Notes: generated by a model not told the origin, from the letters alone. A stretch of 12,661 bases of DNA from Candidatus Bathyarchaeum sp. (GCA_003096235.1 PIXT01000191.1:1-12661); one strand, 5' to 3'; positions 1 through 7,093 are shown, counted from the first letter of the stretch. A program made the numbers and translations.

Positions 1-22
1 AAAACTTGAGGGTCAGGCTAGT

Positions 23-50
23 CCTCCCTCTTTCACCATCTTTGGAGGTG
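23..50 (+). promoter_or_regulatory. Strong ribosome site with a complementary upstream CCTCC
   Basis: GGAGGTG at 44-50 is a near-ideal archaeal Shine-Dalgarno site for the ATG at 56. The segment CCTCC at 23-27 is an exact complement of its GGAGG core (44-48), across a 16-base loop. CCCTC at 26-30 could instead pair with GAGGG at 8-12. The two pairings exclude each other, so a simple on/off leader is conceivable. The stems are only 5 bp and no transcript start is known. Confidence 0.45.
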
Positions 51-55
51 TAAAT

Positions 56-481
56 ATGGTAGTTGAACTAAAAGAATATGAATCCGCAATAGAAATAGCA
101 AAAGCAATGGACGCTGATATATCCAGGACAAAAAGTATCCTCGGAGAATACCTACGCAGACTAGACTCTATACGAAATCTAGCTGAAAGGTCAAAGAAGA
201 TACGAGAAGTAGTCTTCAAACTCGCTGGCAAAAAATCAGCCCAAAGTAGCCTCGGAGAAATAACCGTTGGTGACCTAAGCGTAATCCTAGACGCAAACCC
301 ATTTGACGAACTAACCGCCATTGAACAGGTCGTTCGGAGCCAACAAGACAGACTATTGGTTCTACAAAAAGCACGAGAAGCACTAAACTGGGTTGACCAA
401 ATCGGCGATACTGAAGGACTCAAATACATAGTCGTGGAAAGCGACGGGGTTCCAGAAAGGATTCTGCTAAAAATCTCTTAG
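56..481 (+). CDS. Coiled-coil protein of unknown function, first gene of a Roadblock operon
   Basis: A 141-residue soluble protein that I do not recognise as a named family. Residues 4-60 are charged and heptad-like (Lys/Glu/Arg with regular Leu/Ile), consistent with a helical hairpin or coiled coil. A short linker follows, then a second amphipathic helix around 83-112, and a C-terminal stretch at about 121-140 that looks like two beta strands. There is no signal peptide, membrane segment or metal motif. The start is supported by GGAGGTG eight bases before the ATG. The frame is nevertheless open back to base 2, so a longer form entering from outside the window cannot be excluded. It is followed after 23 bp by the Roadblock/AbrB gene and then a second Roadblock-like gene, so it probably works with them, perhaps as a helical adaptor. 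That role is inference from position. Confidence 0.85.
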   Translation: MVVELKEYESAIEIAKAMDADISRTKSILGEYLRRLDSIRNLAERSKKIREVVFKLAGKKSAQSSLGEITVGDLSVILDANPFDELTAIEQVVRSQQDRLLVLQKAREALNWVDQIGDTEGLKYIVVESDGVPERILLKIS

Positions 482-504
482 ATTGAGCAGGACGTGAAAA
501 AATA

Positions 505-1218
505 ATGAACAGGGACCCCTACGCTATTGCCTTGCATAGCGCTCTGACAGAAATCAAGAAAGCGTACCCTGGCATCCACCATTCTTTCCTTTTTACAACT
601 GAAGGATCATTAATCACTAAAGATCCAGAAACTAACGAAAAAACCATCGAAACAGTGTTAGAGGCTTTTGAGAAACTAAAAGAGAAAGCTAAAATTATCG
701 GCAACCTCACAAGCGTTAGTGTTAACGGAAAAAACGGGAAGTTAACTGTATCAAAATTATCTGAAAGATACCTTGTTTTGGCATCATCAAAAAATGTTGA
801 TGAAACTCAAATTAACACAATAACACATGTAATACTTCCAACAATCCTAAAAACCGTGGAAACATTAACCGATAAAACACACCTCCAACCCGAATCCACA
901 AAAAAACTCGTTGTTGACACACTCAACGGATTCTTTGCGGGAGATTCCGTGCAAATTGACGCAGAAACGCTAATAGAATGGAACAAAAATGTTGACCCAG
1001 ATGACCACACAGAAGATGAGATAACAGGCGAAAAGGCGCAAGAACAAATTGACCACGTTAAAATCGAAACATTCAGCGGCAATTCAACACTATGCAAAGT
1101 TAAACAAATTAGTGATCAGAAGCTAAAAGGAAAAAACATGATTAGAATCCCAGAAAAACTCTGTAATACCCTCGAAATCAAAAAAGGCGACCTAGTCAAG
1201 GTCAAACCACTAACATAG
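505..1218 (+). CDS. Roadblock/LC7-like domain fused to an AbrB/SpoVT-like C-terminal domain
   Basis: A 237-residue soluble protein. Residues 7-122 have the alternation expected of a Roadblock/LC7 fold: a long first helix, strand pairs at 24-38 and 68-93 (SVSVNGKNGKLTVSKL, then YLVLASS), and a last helix at 100-120. Residues 127-165 form a linker region containing a Phe-Phe-Ala-Gly-Asp segment and one Trp. Residues 185-236 end in MIRIPEKLCNTLEIKKGDLVKV, split here as MIRIPEKLC (212-220) and EIKKGDLVKV (224-233), the signature of an AbrB/SpoVT swapped-hairpin domain. Such domains usually bind DNA or mediate dimerisation. Roadblock domains commonly dimerise and act as GTPase regulators (MglB type) or scaffold subunits. 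Both domain calls are by pattern and remain unsearched. A GGACGTGA-like site precedes the ATG, and the next gene starts 10 bp downstream. A link between a small GTPase and DNA binding is possible but not shown. Confidence 0.85.
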   Translation: MNRDPYAIALHSALTEIKKAYPGIHHSFLFTTEGSLITKDPETNEKTIETVLEAFEKLKEKAKIIGNLTSVSVNGKNGKLTVSKLSERYLVLASSKNVDETQINTITHVILPTILKTVETLTDKTHLQPESTKKLVVDTLNGFFAGDSVQIDAETLIEWNKNVDPDDHTEDEITGEKAQEQIDHVKIETFSGNSTLCKVKQISDQKLKGKNMIRIPEKLCNTLEIKKGDLVKVKPLT

Positions 1219-1228
1219 AAGGGATTGT

Positions 1229-1573
1229 ATGCTTGTAAAAAACTCAAAAGATAACGACAATGAAAAACTGCAAGAAAAACTGCACGAAATCAAAGATCAA
1301 AAAGGAATAGTCGGATACATATTGCGTGGCTCAAAATCGGCAGCAATCGATCTGAAGGATCCAACAAAAATAATTGAATATGCCATTCTTTCTTCTATGG
1401 TCTTCGAGGTAAGCGATGAAATGACAGAAAATTTGCAGCTGGGAGACATGAAAACCACCGTTGTGGAGAGCGAAGAAATCAAACTTCTATCAATGAACAT
1501 CAACGACCATCGCCTCAGCATATTCATGGAAAAAAACGTTGACCACAACAAGCTATGTAAGAACCTGAAATGA
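1229..1573 (+). CDS. Small Roadblock/LC7-like protein
   Basis: A 114-residue soluble protein. Residues 1-17 are a charged, probably disordered leader. Residues 18-112 read as one Roadblock/LC7-like domain: helix 12-24, strands about 27-42 (GIVGYILRGSKSAAID), helix 46-66, strands about 75-101 (two paired runs ending LSIFMEK), and a short last helix. No active-site motif is expected or seen. The start has AAGGGA just upstream, and only 10 bp separate it from the previous gene, so the three genes are almost certainly one transcript. It ends before T-rich DNA at 1582-1600. Two different Roadblock-like proteins side by side suggest a heterodimer, as in MglB- or Ragulator-type assemblies. This pairing is inference. 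An alternative is a diverged profilin-like or longin-like fold of similar topology. Confidence 0.8.
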   Translation: MLVKNSKDNDNEKLQEKLHEIKDQKGIVGYILRGSKSAAIDLKDPTKIIEYAILSSMVFEVSDEMTENLQLGDMKTTVVESEEIKLLSMNINDHRLSIFMEKNVDHNKLCKNLK

Positions 1574-1581
1574 AATTCCCA

Positions 1582-1600
1582 TTTTTTAAAACTTTTTTTT
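1582..1600 (+). terminator. Poly-T terminator of the Roadblock operon
   Basis: Two T runs, six at 1582-1587 and eight at 1593-1600, begin 9 bp after the stop codon of the last operon gene. Archaeal RNA polymerase terminates on such T tracts without needing a hairpin, and no convincing hairpin is present. Confidence 0.6.
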
Positions 1601-1827
1601 ATCAAATCATCTAACAGAACTGGCTCTTGAAAGAATGTGCAGCCAGCTTTTGGCGCTACAACAAAGTTGTTATTCAATAGTTTTTTGGTCAAGTGTAGTT
1701 ACGCCTTAAATGTGGTTTAGAAGCAGCAGGTCAGAGATAAATCTAAAAGGGTCAGGATTGTAACTGGTCTTTACGTCGCAACATATTTGTTTATGTTCGA
1801 CTTTGACGAGATAACGAGTTAAAAAAC
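1601..1827. other. Intergenic leader region of the lipid prenyltransferase gene
   Basis: There is no credible gene on either strand here. The only structure is a 6-bp inverted repeat, AACATA at 1780-1785 and TATGTT at 1792-1797, around an AT-rich core about 35-45 bp before the ATG at 1828. It is placed where a TATA element or an operator could sit. No Shine-Dalgarno site precedes that ATG, so the transcript may have a very short leader. Confidence 0.4.
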
Positions 1828-2664
1828 ATGGGAAAGCTAATTGGATTCCTCCAGATAATACGACCACTAAACTGCATCATGATGGGTTTTGCAGTGATTG
1901 TGGGCGCCTCTTTGGTTTCTTCCCTCAGCTTAAGCTTAAACCTGATTTTAGGGTTCATAACCTCATTTGCCTTAACTGCCGCATCCATGGTGATAAACGA
2001 CTTCTACGACCGCAAAATAGACGCAATCAACGAGCCAAACCGCCCAATTCCCAGAGGCGATGTTACCCCAAAACAAGCCCTTATTTTTGCCCTCGTTGTG
2101 AGCATCATCGGATTACTTTCAGCATCAAAAACTAACATGCCAAGCCTTGTGGCGGCAGCGATAGCATGGATTATTTCCATAACATACATCACCAAAGGAA
2201 AAGGCACAGGGCTCCCAGGAAATTTTTTGGTCAGCGCAACAGTTGTAATACCGTTTATTTACGGAGGCTTAGCAGTGGGACAGCTTGAAACGTCCACTCT
2301 ACTGTTTGTTGCAATAGTCTTTTTTTCGAACACATCAAGAGAAGTAACAAAAGGCATAGTAGACGTTGAAGGCGACAAGTCACACAAAATCAGAACAATC
2401 GCAGTAACGTATGGAGAACGGTCAGCAGCAATAGTTGCAGCAGGTTTCTCTTTTTTGGCGGTGTGCCTCAGCCCATTACCGTGGATATGGGGGCTAGTTT
2501 CAGACCTGTTTCTTGCCCCAGTCATCTTAACGGATATAGGGCTGATAGCTTCTTCTATTCTACTCCTCAAAGACCACTCCAGAAAAAACGCCAAAAAAAT
2601 AAAGAACCTAAACTTAGCATGGTTTATTACTGGACTTGTGGCGTTCATCCTAGGAACAATATGA
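1828..2664 (+). CDS. ubiA: Digeranylgeranylglyceryl phosphate synthase (UbiA-type prenyltransferase)
   Basis: A 278-residue integral membrane prenyltransferase of the UbiA superfamily. The first Asp-rich motif is NDFYDRKID at 57-65 (Asn57, Asp58, Asp61, Asp65), followed by NRPIPRG (71-77). The second is DVEGD at 179-183, followed by KSHKIRTIAVTYG. These motifs bind Mg2+ and the prenyl diphosphate. About eight or nine hydrophobic segments fill the rest, which is the family's normal size and layout. The archaeal short form with NEPNRPIPRG most often adds the second geranylgeranyl chain to geranylgeranylglyceryl phosphate, the second ether bond of archaeal lipids. Other UbiA enzymes (heme O, menaquinone or chlorophyll pathways) are less likely, given size and motif. 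It is preceded by a terminator and is convergent with the tRNA-binding gene, six bases between stop codons. Confidence 0.88.
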   Translation: MGKLIGFLQIIRPLNCIMMGFAVIVGASLVSSLSLSLNLILGFITSFALTAASMVINDFYDRKIDAINEPNRPIPRGDVTPKQALIFALVVSIIGLLSASKTNMPSLVAAAIAWIISITYITKGKGTGLPGNFLVSATVVIPFIYGGLAVGQLETSTLLFVAIVFFSNTSREVTKGIVDVEGDKSHKIRTIAVTYGERSAAIVAAGFSFLAVCLSPLPWIWGLVSDLFLAPVILTDIGLIASSILLLKDHSRKNAKKIKNLNLAWFITGLVAFILGTI

Positions 2665-2670
2665 AATCCA

Positions 2671-2997
2671 CTACAGAATTTTGCTTCCTGTAGCGATGTC
2701 CTTTTCTGGGCTAACCAATGATACGTTTCCCGTATTGTCTTCGGCAGCTAGAATCATACACTGCGATTCTATTCCCATAAGCGTTCTTCGCTGCAGATTC
2801 AGAAGAAAAGCAAATTTTTTGCCCACCAGCTCTTCAGGCTCATAATATTTCAATATACCAGCCACGCACTGCCTCTTCTCAGAACCAAAATCGACAACAA
2901 GTTTAAGCAGACTTCTTGAATTAGGAACCTGTTCTGCTTCTTCAACTTCGCCGATACGTATATCAAGCTTCTTGAAATCGTCAAACGTTATCTCCAT
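2671..2997 (-). CDS. Stand-alone tRNA-binding OB-fold domain (MetG C-terminal/Arc1p type)
   Basis: A 108-residue protein consisting of one tRNA-binding domain. LDIRIGEVEEAEQVPNSRSL (11-30) matches the family pattern D-x-R-V-G-x-V, followed by the helix turn with Pro25-Asn26. RQCVAGILKYY (42-52) and EELVGKKFAFLLNLQRR (55-71) give the later strands. TLMGIESQCMILAA (72-85) is the usual MGI-S-x-GM segment, with Cys80 where Gly is normal. The same domain forms the C-terminus of many methionyl-tRNA synthetases and exists alone as MetRS beta, CsaA or Trbp111. It probably dimerises and helps deliver tRNA to a synthetase, but no synthetase gene is adjacent. The start is well supported: GGTGA lies five bases upstream and a TATA-like palindrome sits about 43 bases upstream. 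Confidence 0.9.
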   Translation of the reverse strand: MEITFDDFKKLDIRIGEVEEAEQVPNSRSLLKLVVDFGSEKRQCVAGILKYYEPEELVGKKFAFLLNLQRRTLMGIESQCMILAAEDNTGNVSLVSPEKDIATGSKIL

Positions 2998-3032
2998 TCA
3001 AGTCACCAACAACCCTTTCATTCAGGTTCTCA

Positions 3033-3046
3033 AAAGTTTAAACTTT
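3033..3046 (-). promoter_or_regulatory. Palindromic TATA-like promoter element
   Basis: AAAGTTTAAACTTT is a perfect 14-bp palindrome centred at about 3039.5, 42 bases before the ATG at 2997. A TATA box here predicts a transcript start near 3014 and a leader of roughly 17 bases that contains the GGTGA ribosome site. The dyad symmetry could also make it a regulator site. Confidence 0.5.
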
Positions 3047-3129
3047 ATCCATTCAATCAAGGTAAAGTTCACACACTTGAGCATGATTGAACTGTCTTCT
3101 AAATGCACCTAAAAAATCGCGAGTTTCAG

Positions 3130-5772
3130 TTACTGAAGTTGATGAGTTATTTTCCAGTTTTTGTCCTGTTTGGGTATGGTTATTGTGAATTGCGCTCCTT
3201 TACCGGGTGTTCCTGTTTCTTTGATTGACCAGCCGTAAGTTTCACAGATTTTATGTATTAAGTAGAGTCCGTACCCTGTTCCTTTTCCGTAGCCTTCCTT
3301 GAAGATTAAGTCCTTCTCATTCACGGGTACACCTACACCGTCGTCCTCGTAAATCAGCCTCAAATCATCTTTGTTTTCTTTGTAGTATACCCTGATTTTG
3401 GTGAGCTTTTGGGCATGTTTCACAGAGTTATCCATCAAATTATAGAAAATTTGCCTTAACTGCGAATCCGCCATCACCAACAAACCACCACAGTCAGTCT
3501 CAAGCTTTGTGTGACCCAAACCTGAAAACAGTATAACCGCCTCTTCTATGCTCTTTTCAACATTTATGTAAGTACGATCTTCTAACCCAATCATTTCATA
3601 GATTCTTGCGAAATCAAAAATGCCATTTATCTGTCCAACAGCAGAATCAATGGCATCCAAATATTCTGAGGATTTATGATCGCTGGTCAGGAATTGTTTA
3701 GCCAAATAAACGTTGTTTGCTATAACACTCAATTTGTTTCGGGCATCATGTCGGGTACCTTTTCCAACGACATGTAGCTTTTCAATAACCCTCTCAAGTT
3801 TAGCAACCATTGTGTTCATTGCAGCTTCTGCCTTCTTGCGGTCAGTGATGTCTCTTGCGATGCTTAAAATTGTGGATTTTCCTTGATACGTCACGAGACT
3901 AGAGCTAATCTCAACTGGAATCGTTTTTCCGTCTTTGGTAAAGTGTATTGCTTCAAAAACTTGTATTCCATCGGCAGGCATTGAATCAATAAGCTTCTTT
4001 ATTGCCTCTTCAGGCATGTCTTTACTGAGGTCTCGAGGTCCCATAGACAACAGTTCTTCCCGAGAATAACCTAAAGTATTAACAGCTGCATCATTCACAT
4101 CAACAAAATTTCCATCAAAATCAATAACCCAAGTAGTGTCATTCATGGCATTAATTAGCGCACGATAATTTTCTTCACTCTCCATTAACGCCTCTTCAGC
4201 CATCTTTTGTTTAGTGATGTCACGAAATGTACCCTGCATTATTCTCTTGTTTCCAACTTCAAAGATAGTGGCTTTTATTGCAACATTTTTGATTTCTCCG
4301 TTTTTAGTGATAACTTGTTCTTCCAAAACCTTTGATGGATCCTCGTTACGATGGAATTTGAAACCGCCTTTAAAACCGTCTTCAGTTTCTTTGCCAATAT
4401 GAAGAACCCGTTGATGCTTACCAATTAATTCTGATTTGGGTTTACCAACCAATTCTGTTGCTGCTCGGTTACAATCAATTAGTATTCCTGTTTTTGCATC
4501 TGCCAAAAAAATAGCGTCTAGTGCCTCTTCAAACTGCTTACGGTATTTCTCCTCAGATTTCTTTAGTTTTTGTTCCATCTTTTTACGTTCGGTGATGTCT
4601 TCTCCTGAACTAAGGGTTCCGACAATTTTCCCGGTTTCATCTTTTAGAGCAATATTTCGCCAGTTTACGATTCGTTCTTCTCCATTCTTAGTTAATATCG
4701 AGTTTTCATATTGTCCAAAGGGTTCAATTTCTCCAGAAACTGCTTTCCTGAAAACTGTTTCTGTTTGGGACCTGATTCGTTTTGGGATAAAGTTTGCGAA
4801 CCAGTTTTTGCCAACAATTTCTTTTTCATTGCTTTCAAAGACTTCACAGAATTTTTTGTTAGCATACGTAATGTCCCCATTAGCGTCTAAGGCGACCATG
4901 ATAACCCGCGCAAGATTAAGATACGTTTCAAATCTATTTTTTGCTTCCTTTAGTGCCTTTTCTGTTCGTTTTCGTTCAGTTATATCGATGGATATTTCTT
5001 CCACTGCAATGATATCGCCCTTTTCGTCTCTAATCGGGGTAGCAGTAATTTCTAAGGTTATGGTCTGTCCACTAGGATTTGTCACTTCTTGCTCATGCAC
5101 AACTTTGTCTTTACCAGTTTCAAGAATTTCTTTAACACCACATCCCAAGCAAACGCTGTCTCGCTTGCTAAAGATGTCATAACAAAGTTCGCCTTCCACA
5201 GTGGGATGGATATCATGAAGAAGCTTATTTGCCCATAGAATACGATAATCTTTTGAGATAAGTGCAAGCCCAGCGCCAACGTTTTGTGTAACAGCTTCAA
5301 GCATTTCTTGTTTTTGACGTAACGCTTTCTCTGCATTTCTTTTTTCAACAACTTGTTGTATGCTATGAGATAGTTCGCCATACACCGTTTGTGGCTTGCC
5401 GACTTTGTTACAGTATCTGCTAGCGCCAAGATTCAATGCTTTAATCGCTATTTCTTCTCTGCCTCTTCCAGTGAACAAGATTAGGGGGGTGTTGTTTCCG
5501 TTTTCCCGTAGTTCCCTAAGAAAGTCCAAACCAGTTTTTTCGGGCATCTCATAATCTGAGACAATTACATCAAAGTCTATTTCTTCTAGTTGTTTCAGGG
5601 CTTCGTTAACTGATTGTGCTGTTTGCACTTGAAATGGACCAAGTGTTTCCAAAATTTGTTTTGTTGTTTTCAGTAAGCCAAGTTCATCATCCACATGTAA
5701 AATATGGATAACTGCTTCTGTGTGCAGTGGGGGAACAGATATTGTTTTCAGGTCTATGACTGGGGTTACCAT
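3130..5772 (-). CDS. Soluble receiver - four PAS - histidine kinase
   Basis: An 880-residue signalling protein with no membrane segment, so the signal is sensed in the cytoplasm. Residues 20-143 are a CheY-like receiver: acidic pair Asp28-Asp29, phospho-acceptor Asp73 in VSDYEMP, Thr101, and Lys123. Four PAS domains follow at about 152-265, 276-397, 404-523 and 531-647, each ending in the usual D-I-T-x-(R/Q)-K-type exit. The first carries Cys197, Cys208 and Cys211, a possible metal or redox site. The kinase part has the phospho-acceptor His675 in RHDARNK, N-box Asn778 and Asn782, the EDDGVGVP G1 box (809-816) and the GKGTGYGL G2 box (829-836). It is complete. No separate response regulator or output gene is adjacent, so it may act through its own receiver or a distant partner. 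The start codon has no clear ribosome site; a TATATT-like box at 5824-5830 fits a leader of about 30 bases. Confidence 0.93.
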   Translation of the reverse strand: MVTPVIDLKTISVPPLHTEAVIHILHVDDELGLLKTTKQILETLGPFQVQTAQSVNEALKQLEEIDFDVIVSDYEMPEKTGLDFLRELRENGNNTPLILFTGRGREEIAIKALNLGASRYCNKVGKPQTVYGELSHSIQQVVEKRNAEKALRQKQEMLEAVTQNVGAGLALISKDYRILWANKLLHDIHPTVEGELCYDIFSKRDSVCLGCGVKEILETGKDKVVHEQEVTNPSGQTITLEITATPIRDEKGDIIAVEEISIDITERKRTEKALKEAKNRFETYLNLARVIMVALDANGDITYANKKFCEVFESNEKEIVGKNWFANFIPKRIRSQTETVFRKAVSGEIEPFGQYENSILTKNGEERIVNWRNIALKDETGKIVGTLSSGEDITERKKMEQKLKKSEEKYRKQFEEALDAIFLADAKTGILIDCNRAATELVGKPKSELIGKHQRVLHIGKETEDGFKGGFKFHRNEDPSKVLEEQVITKNGEIKNVAIKATIFEVGNKRIMQGTFRDITKQKMAEEALMESEENYRALINAMNDTTWVIDFDGNFVDVNDAAVNTLGYSREELLSMGPRDLSKDMPEEAIKKLIDSMPADGIQVFEAIHFTKDGKTIPVEISSSLVTYQGKSTILSIARDITDRKKAEAAMNTMVAKLERVIEKLHVVGKGTRHDARNKLSVIANNVYLAKQFLTSDHKSSEYLDAIDSAVGQINGIFDFARIYEMIGLEDRTYINVEKSIEEAVILFSGLGHTKLETDCGGLLVMADSQLRQIFYNLMDNSVKHAQKLTKIRVYYKENKDDLRLIYEDDGVGVPVNEKDLIFKEGYGKGTGYGLYLIHKICETYGWSIKETGTPGKGAQFTITIPKQDKNWKITHQLQ

Positions 5773-5823
5773 AATGATGGCTCAGCTTTTCAGTTTACAC
5801 TCGTTAATTTCTAAAACAGTGTG

Positions 5824-5830
5824 AATATAA
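5824..5830 (-). promoter_or_regulatory. Candidate TATA box of the histidine kinase gene
   Basis: TTATATT on the minus strand is centred 55 bases before the kinase ATG at 5772. A start of transcription about 26 bases downstream (near 5801) would give a leader of about 29 bases. The region is AT-rich, so chance matches are easy. Confidence 0.35.
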
Positions 5831-5927
5831 GATTTAACAATTATGGAATTTAGGTATGAATATACAATATAATCATTCTGATTCTGAGCTGGTGCCATAT
5901 TTAGTGCATATTTTCGCATGAAAAATC

Positions 5928-5948
5928 CAAACGTGAATATAACGTTTG
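5928..5948. promoter_or_regulatory. Operator-like inverted repeat around a TATA-like core
   Basis: CAAACGT (5928-5934) and ACGTTTG (5942-5948) are exact reverse complements separated by the seven bases GAATATA. Half-sites one helical turn or so apart around an AT-rich core are typical of dimeric helix-turn-helix operators. It lies about 156 bp before the kinase start and about 197 bp before the aldolase start, and 8 bp before a small open frame, so which gene it would control is unknown. Confidence 0.45.
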
Positions 5949-5955
5949 TATACCA

Positions 5956-6072
5956 ATGACTAAAAAAGAACACAAAAACCAAAAGTTGCCAATAGCAAAT
6001 ACTGAATGTGAACCTAAAAAATTACCAAACCCAACAGAAAAACAACTGCCAACAAACACAACCACGTCTTAA
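5956..6072 (+). CDS. Possible 38-aa Lys/Asn/Thr/Pro-rich peptide
   Basis: An ATG-to-TAA frame of 38 residues beginning MTKKEHKNQKLP and ending in a Thr-rich tail. Composition is hydrophilic and low in complexity, with one Cys and no fold-like pattern. There is no Shine-Dalgarno site. It begins eight bases after the inverted repeat at 5928-5948, which is the only positional hint that it may be expressed. It could equally be chance in A-rich DNA. I recognise no family. Confidence 0.2.
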   Translation: MTKKEHKNQKLPIANTECEPKKLPNPTEKQLPTNTTTS

Positions 6073-6120
6073 ACACCTATCCAAAAAAGCATCAACTGTT
6101 TTAAGCATGACAAAACACAA

Positions 6121-6151
6121 TAATATATGTAGAAAGAAGCTACAATGGTGA
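6121..6151 (+). promoter_or_regulatory. Aldolase TATA-like box and internal ribosome site
   Basis: AATATATG (6122-6129) is the only strong AT element close to the gene, predicting a transcript start near 6146-6151. GGTGA at 6147-6151 overlaps the first ATG and lies five bases before the second ATG (6157). Together they point either to a leaderless start at 6145 or a very short leader for 6157. Confidence 0.4.
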
Positions 6152-7077
6152 AAAAAATGCTGGTTACAAACAAAGAAGTTTTGTCCGTTGCCTCCACAGG
6201 AGGCTATGCAGTTGGAGCATTCAACATCAACAACATGGAAATTTTGCAGGCCATCATCGAAACAGCCAAAGAAGAAAAGTCACCCATAATCGTATCTGCA
6301 AGCCCAAGCGCAGTCAAGTATGCAGGACTAGAATACCTAGTTGCCATGGTCAAAGCCGCAGCAAAAACAAACCCATCTATACCCATGACACTACATTTAG
6401 ATCACGGAAAAGACATAGAAACAGCAACAATGTGCATTAACGGCGGATTCACCTCAGTCATGATTGATGGATCACACTTAGATTTTGAAGGAAACATCGC
6501 CATGACAAAACATATTGTGGAGCTGGCTCGCGCAAAAGGTGTCTCTGTAGAAGCAGAACTGGGAAAACTTGTTTCACAAGAAGCAACAGCCCAAGACGCA
6601 GAAGACCCATACACCGACCCCGAAAACGCTAAAGAATTTGTCGAACGAACAGGCGTAGACTCTTTAGCAGTTGCCATAGGCACATCACACGGAGCCTACA
6701 AGTTCAAGGGCGAAGTAAAACTGGATTTTGATCGGCTAAAAGAGATCAGAAGCAAGGTCAATGTTCCGCTGGTGTTACATGGCGCTTCTGGCGTTCCCTC
6801 ATGGATTGTTGAAAAAGCAACAAAATACGGCGCAGAACTAAGCGGGGCTAAAGGAATCCCAGATAAACACATAAAATGCGCCATTTCGTTGGGAATCGCA
6901 AAAATTAACATTGACACAGACCTGAGGCTTGCATTCACGGGTTCAGTTCGCGAAGTTTTAGCTACTTCACCTAAAGTCTATGATCCACGCAAGATTTTGG
7001 GTCCAGCCAAAGAAAACATGAAAAAAGTTGTTAGAGAAAAGATGCAGCTTTTCGGAAGCTCTGGAAAGGCAATTTAA
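6145..7077 (+). CDS. fba: Class II fructose-1,6-bisphosphate aldolase (zinc type)
   Basis: A 310-residue class II aldolase. It cleaves fructose 1,6-bisphosphate to dihydroxyacetone phosphate and glyceraldehyde 3-phosphate, or the reverse in gluconeogenesis; tagatose-bisphosphate aldolases are close relatives and cannot be excluded. Visible motifs are GAFNINN (24-30), HLDHG (84-88) with catalytic Asp86 and zinc ligand His87, IDGSH (107-111), EAELG (136-140), GTSHGAYK with zinc ligand His182, LHGASG with zinc ligand His212, and INIDTDLRLAF (255-264 region) for phosphate binding. Two starts compete. The ATG at 6145 is nearly leaderless from the AATATATG box. The ATG at 6157 (MLVTNKEVL) has a perfect GGTGA five bases upstream and matches where family members begin, so I favour 6157. 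Archaea usually use unrelated aldolases, so this gene was probably acquired from bacteria at some stage (inference). Confidence 0.93.
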   Translation: MVKKMLVTNKEVLSVASTGGYAVGAFNINNMEILQAIIETAKEEKSPIIVSASPSAVKYAGLEYLVAMVKAAAKTNPSIPMTLHLDHGKDIETATMCINGGFTSVMIDGSHLDFEGNIAMTKHIVELARAKGVSVEAELGKLVSQEATAQDAEDPYTDPENAKEFVERTGVDSLAVAIGTSHGAYKFKGEVKLDFDRLKEIRSKVNVPLVLHGASGVPSWIVEKATKYGAELSGAKGIPDKHIKCAISLGIAKINIDTDLRLAFTGSVREVLATSPKVYDPRKILGPAKENMKKVVREKMQLFGSSGKAI

Positions 7078-7093
7078 AAAAACAGTTGAAGGC

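Larger units (their letters stand above)
5773..6144. other. Divergent intergenic region between kinase and aldolase
   Basis: An AT-rich stretch of 372 bases holding two promoters facing opposite ways. It contains the kinase TATA candidate (5824-5830), a perfect 7-bp inverted repeat around GAATATA (5928-5948), an open 38-codon + frame (5956-6072) and an AATATATG element just before the aldolase start. No RNA gene is recognisable. Confidence 0.5.

Noticed and set aside
13..429. Long minus-strand frame of 138 codons
   Set aside because: It lies opposite the coiled-coil gene, which has a strong ribosome site and operon context; its Ser/Phe-rich composition is typical of an antisense reading.
1297..1692. 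Minus-strand frame whose first 40 codons lie outside the Roadblock gene
   Set aside because: It needs a TTG start without a ribosome site and then runs antisense to a well-supported gene. A decayed gene fragment cannot be excluded, but nothing supports it.
4436..5182. Plus-strand frame of 248 codons
   Set aside because: It is the antisense of the PAS region of the kinase; Ser/Phe-rich with no domain pattern.
5782..5982. Minus-strand 66-codon frame upstream of the kinase
   Set aside because: No ribosome site, Phe/Tyr-rich AT-driven composition, and it covers the kinase promoter candidate.
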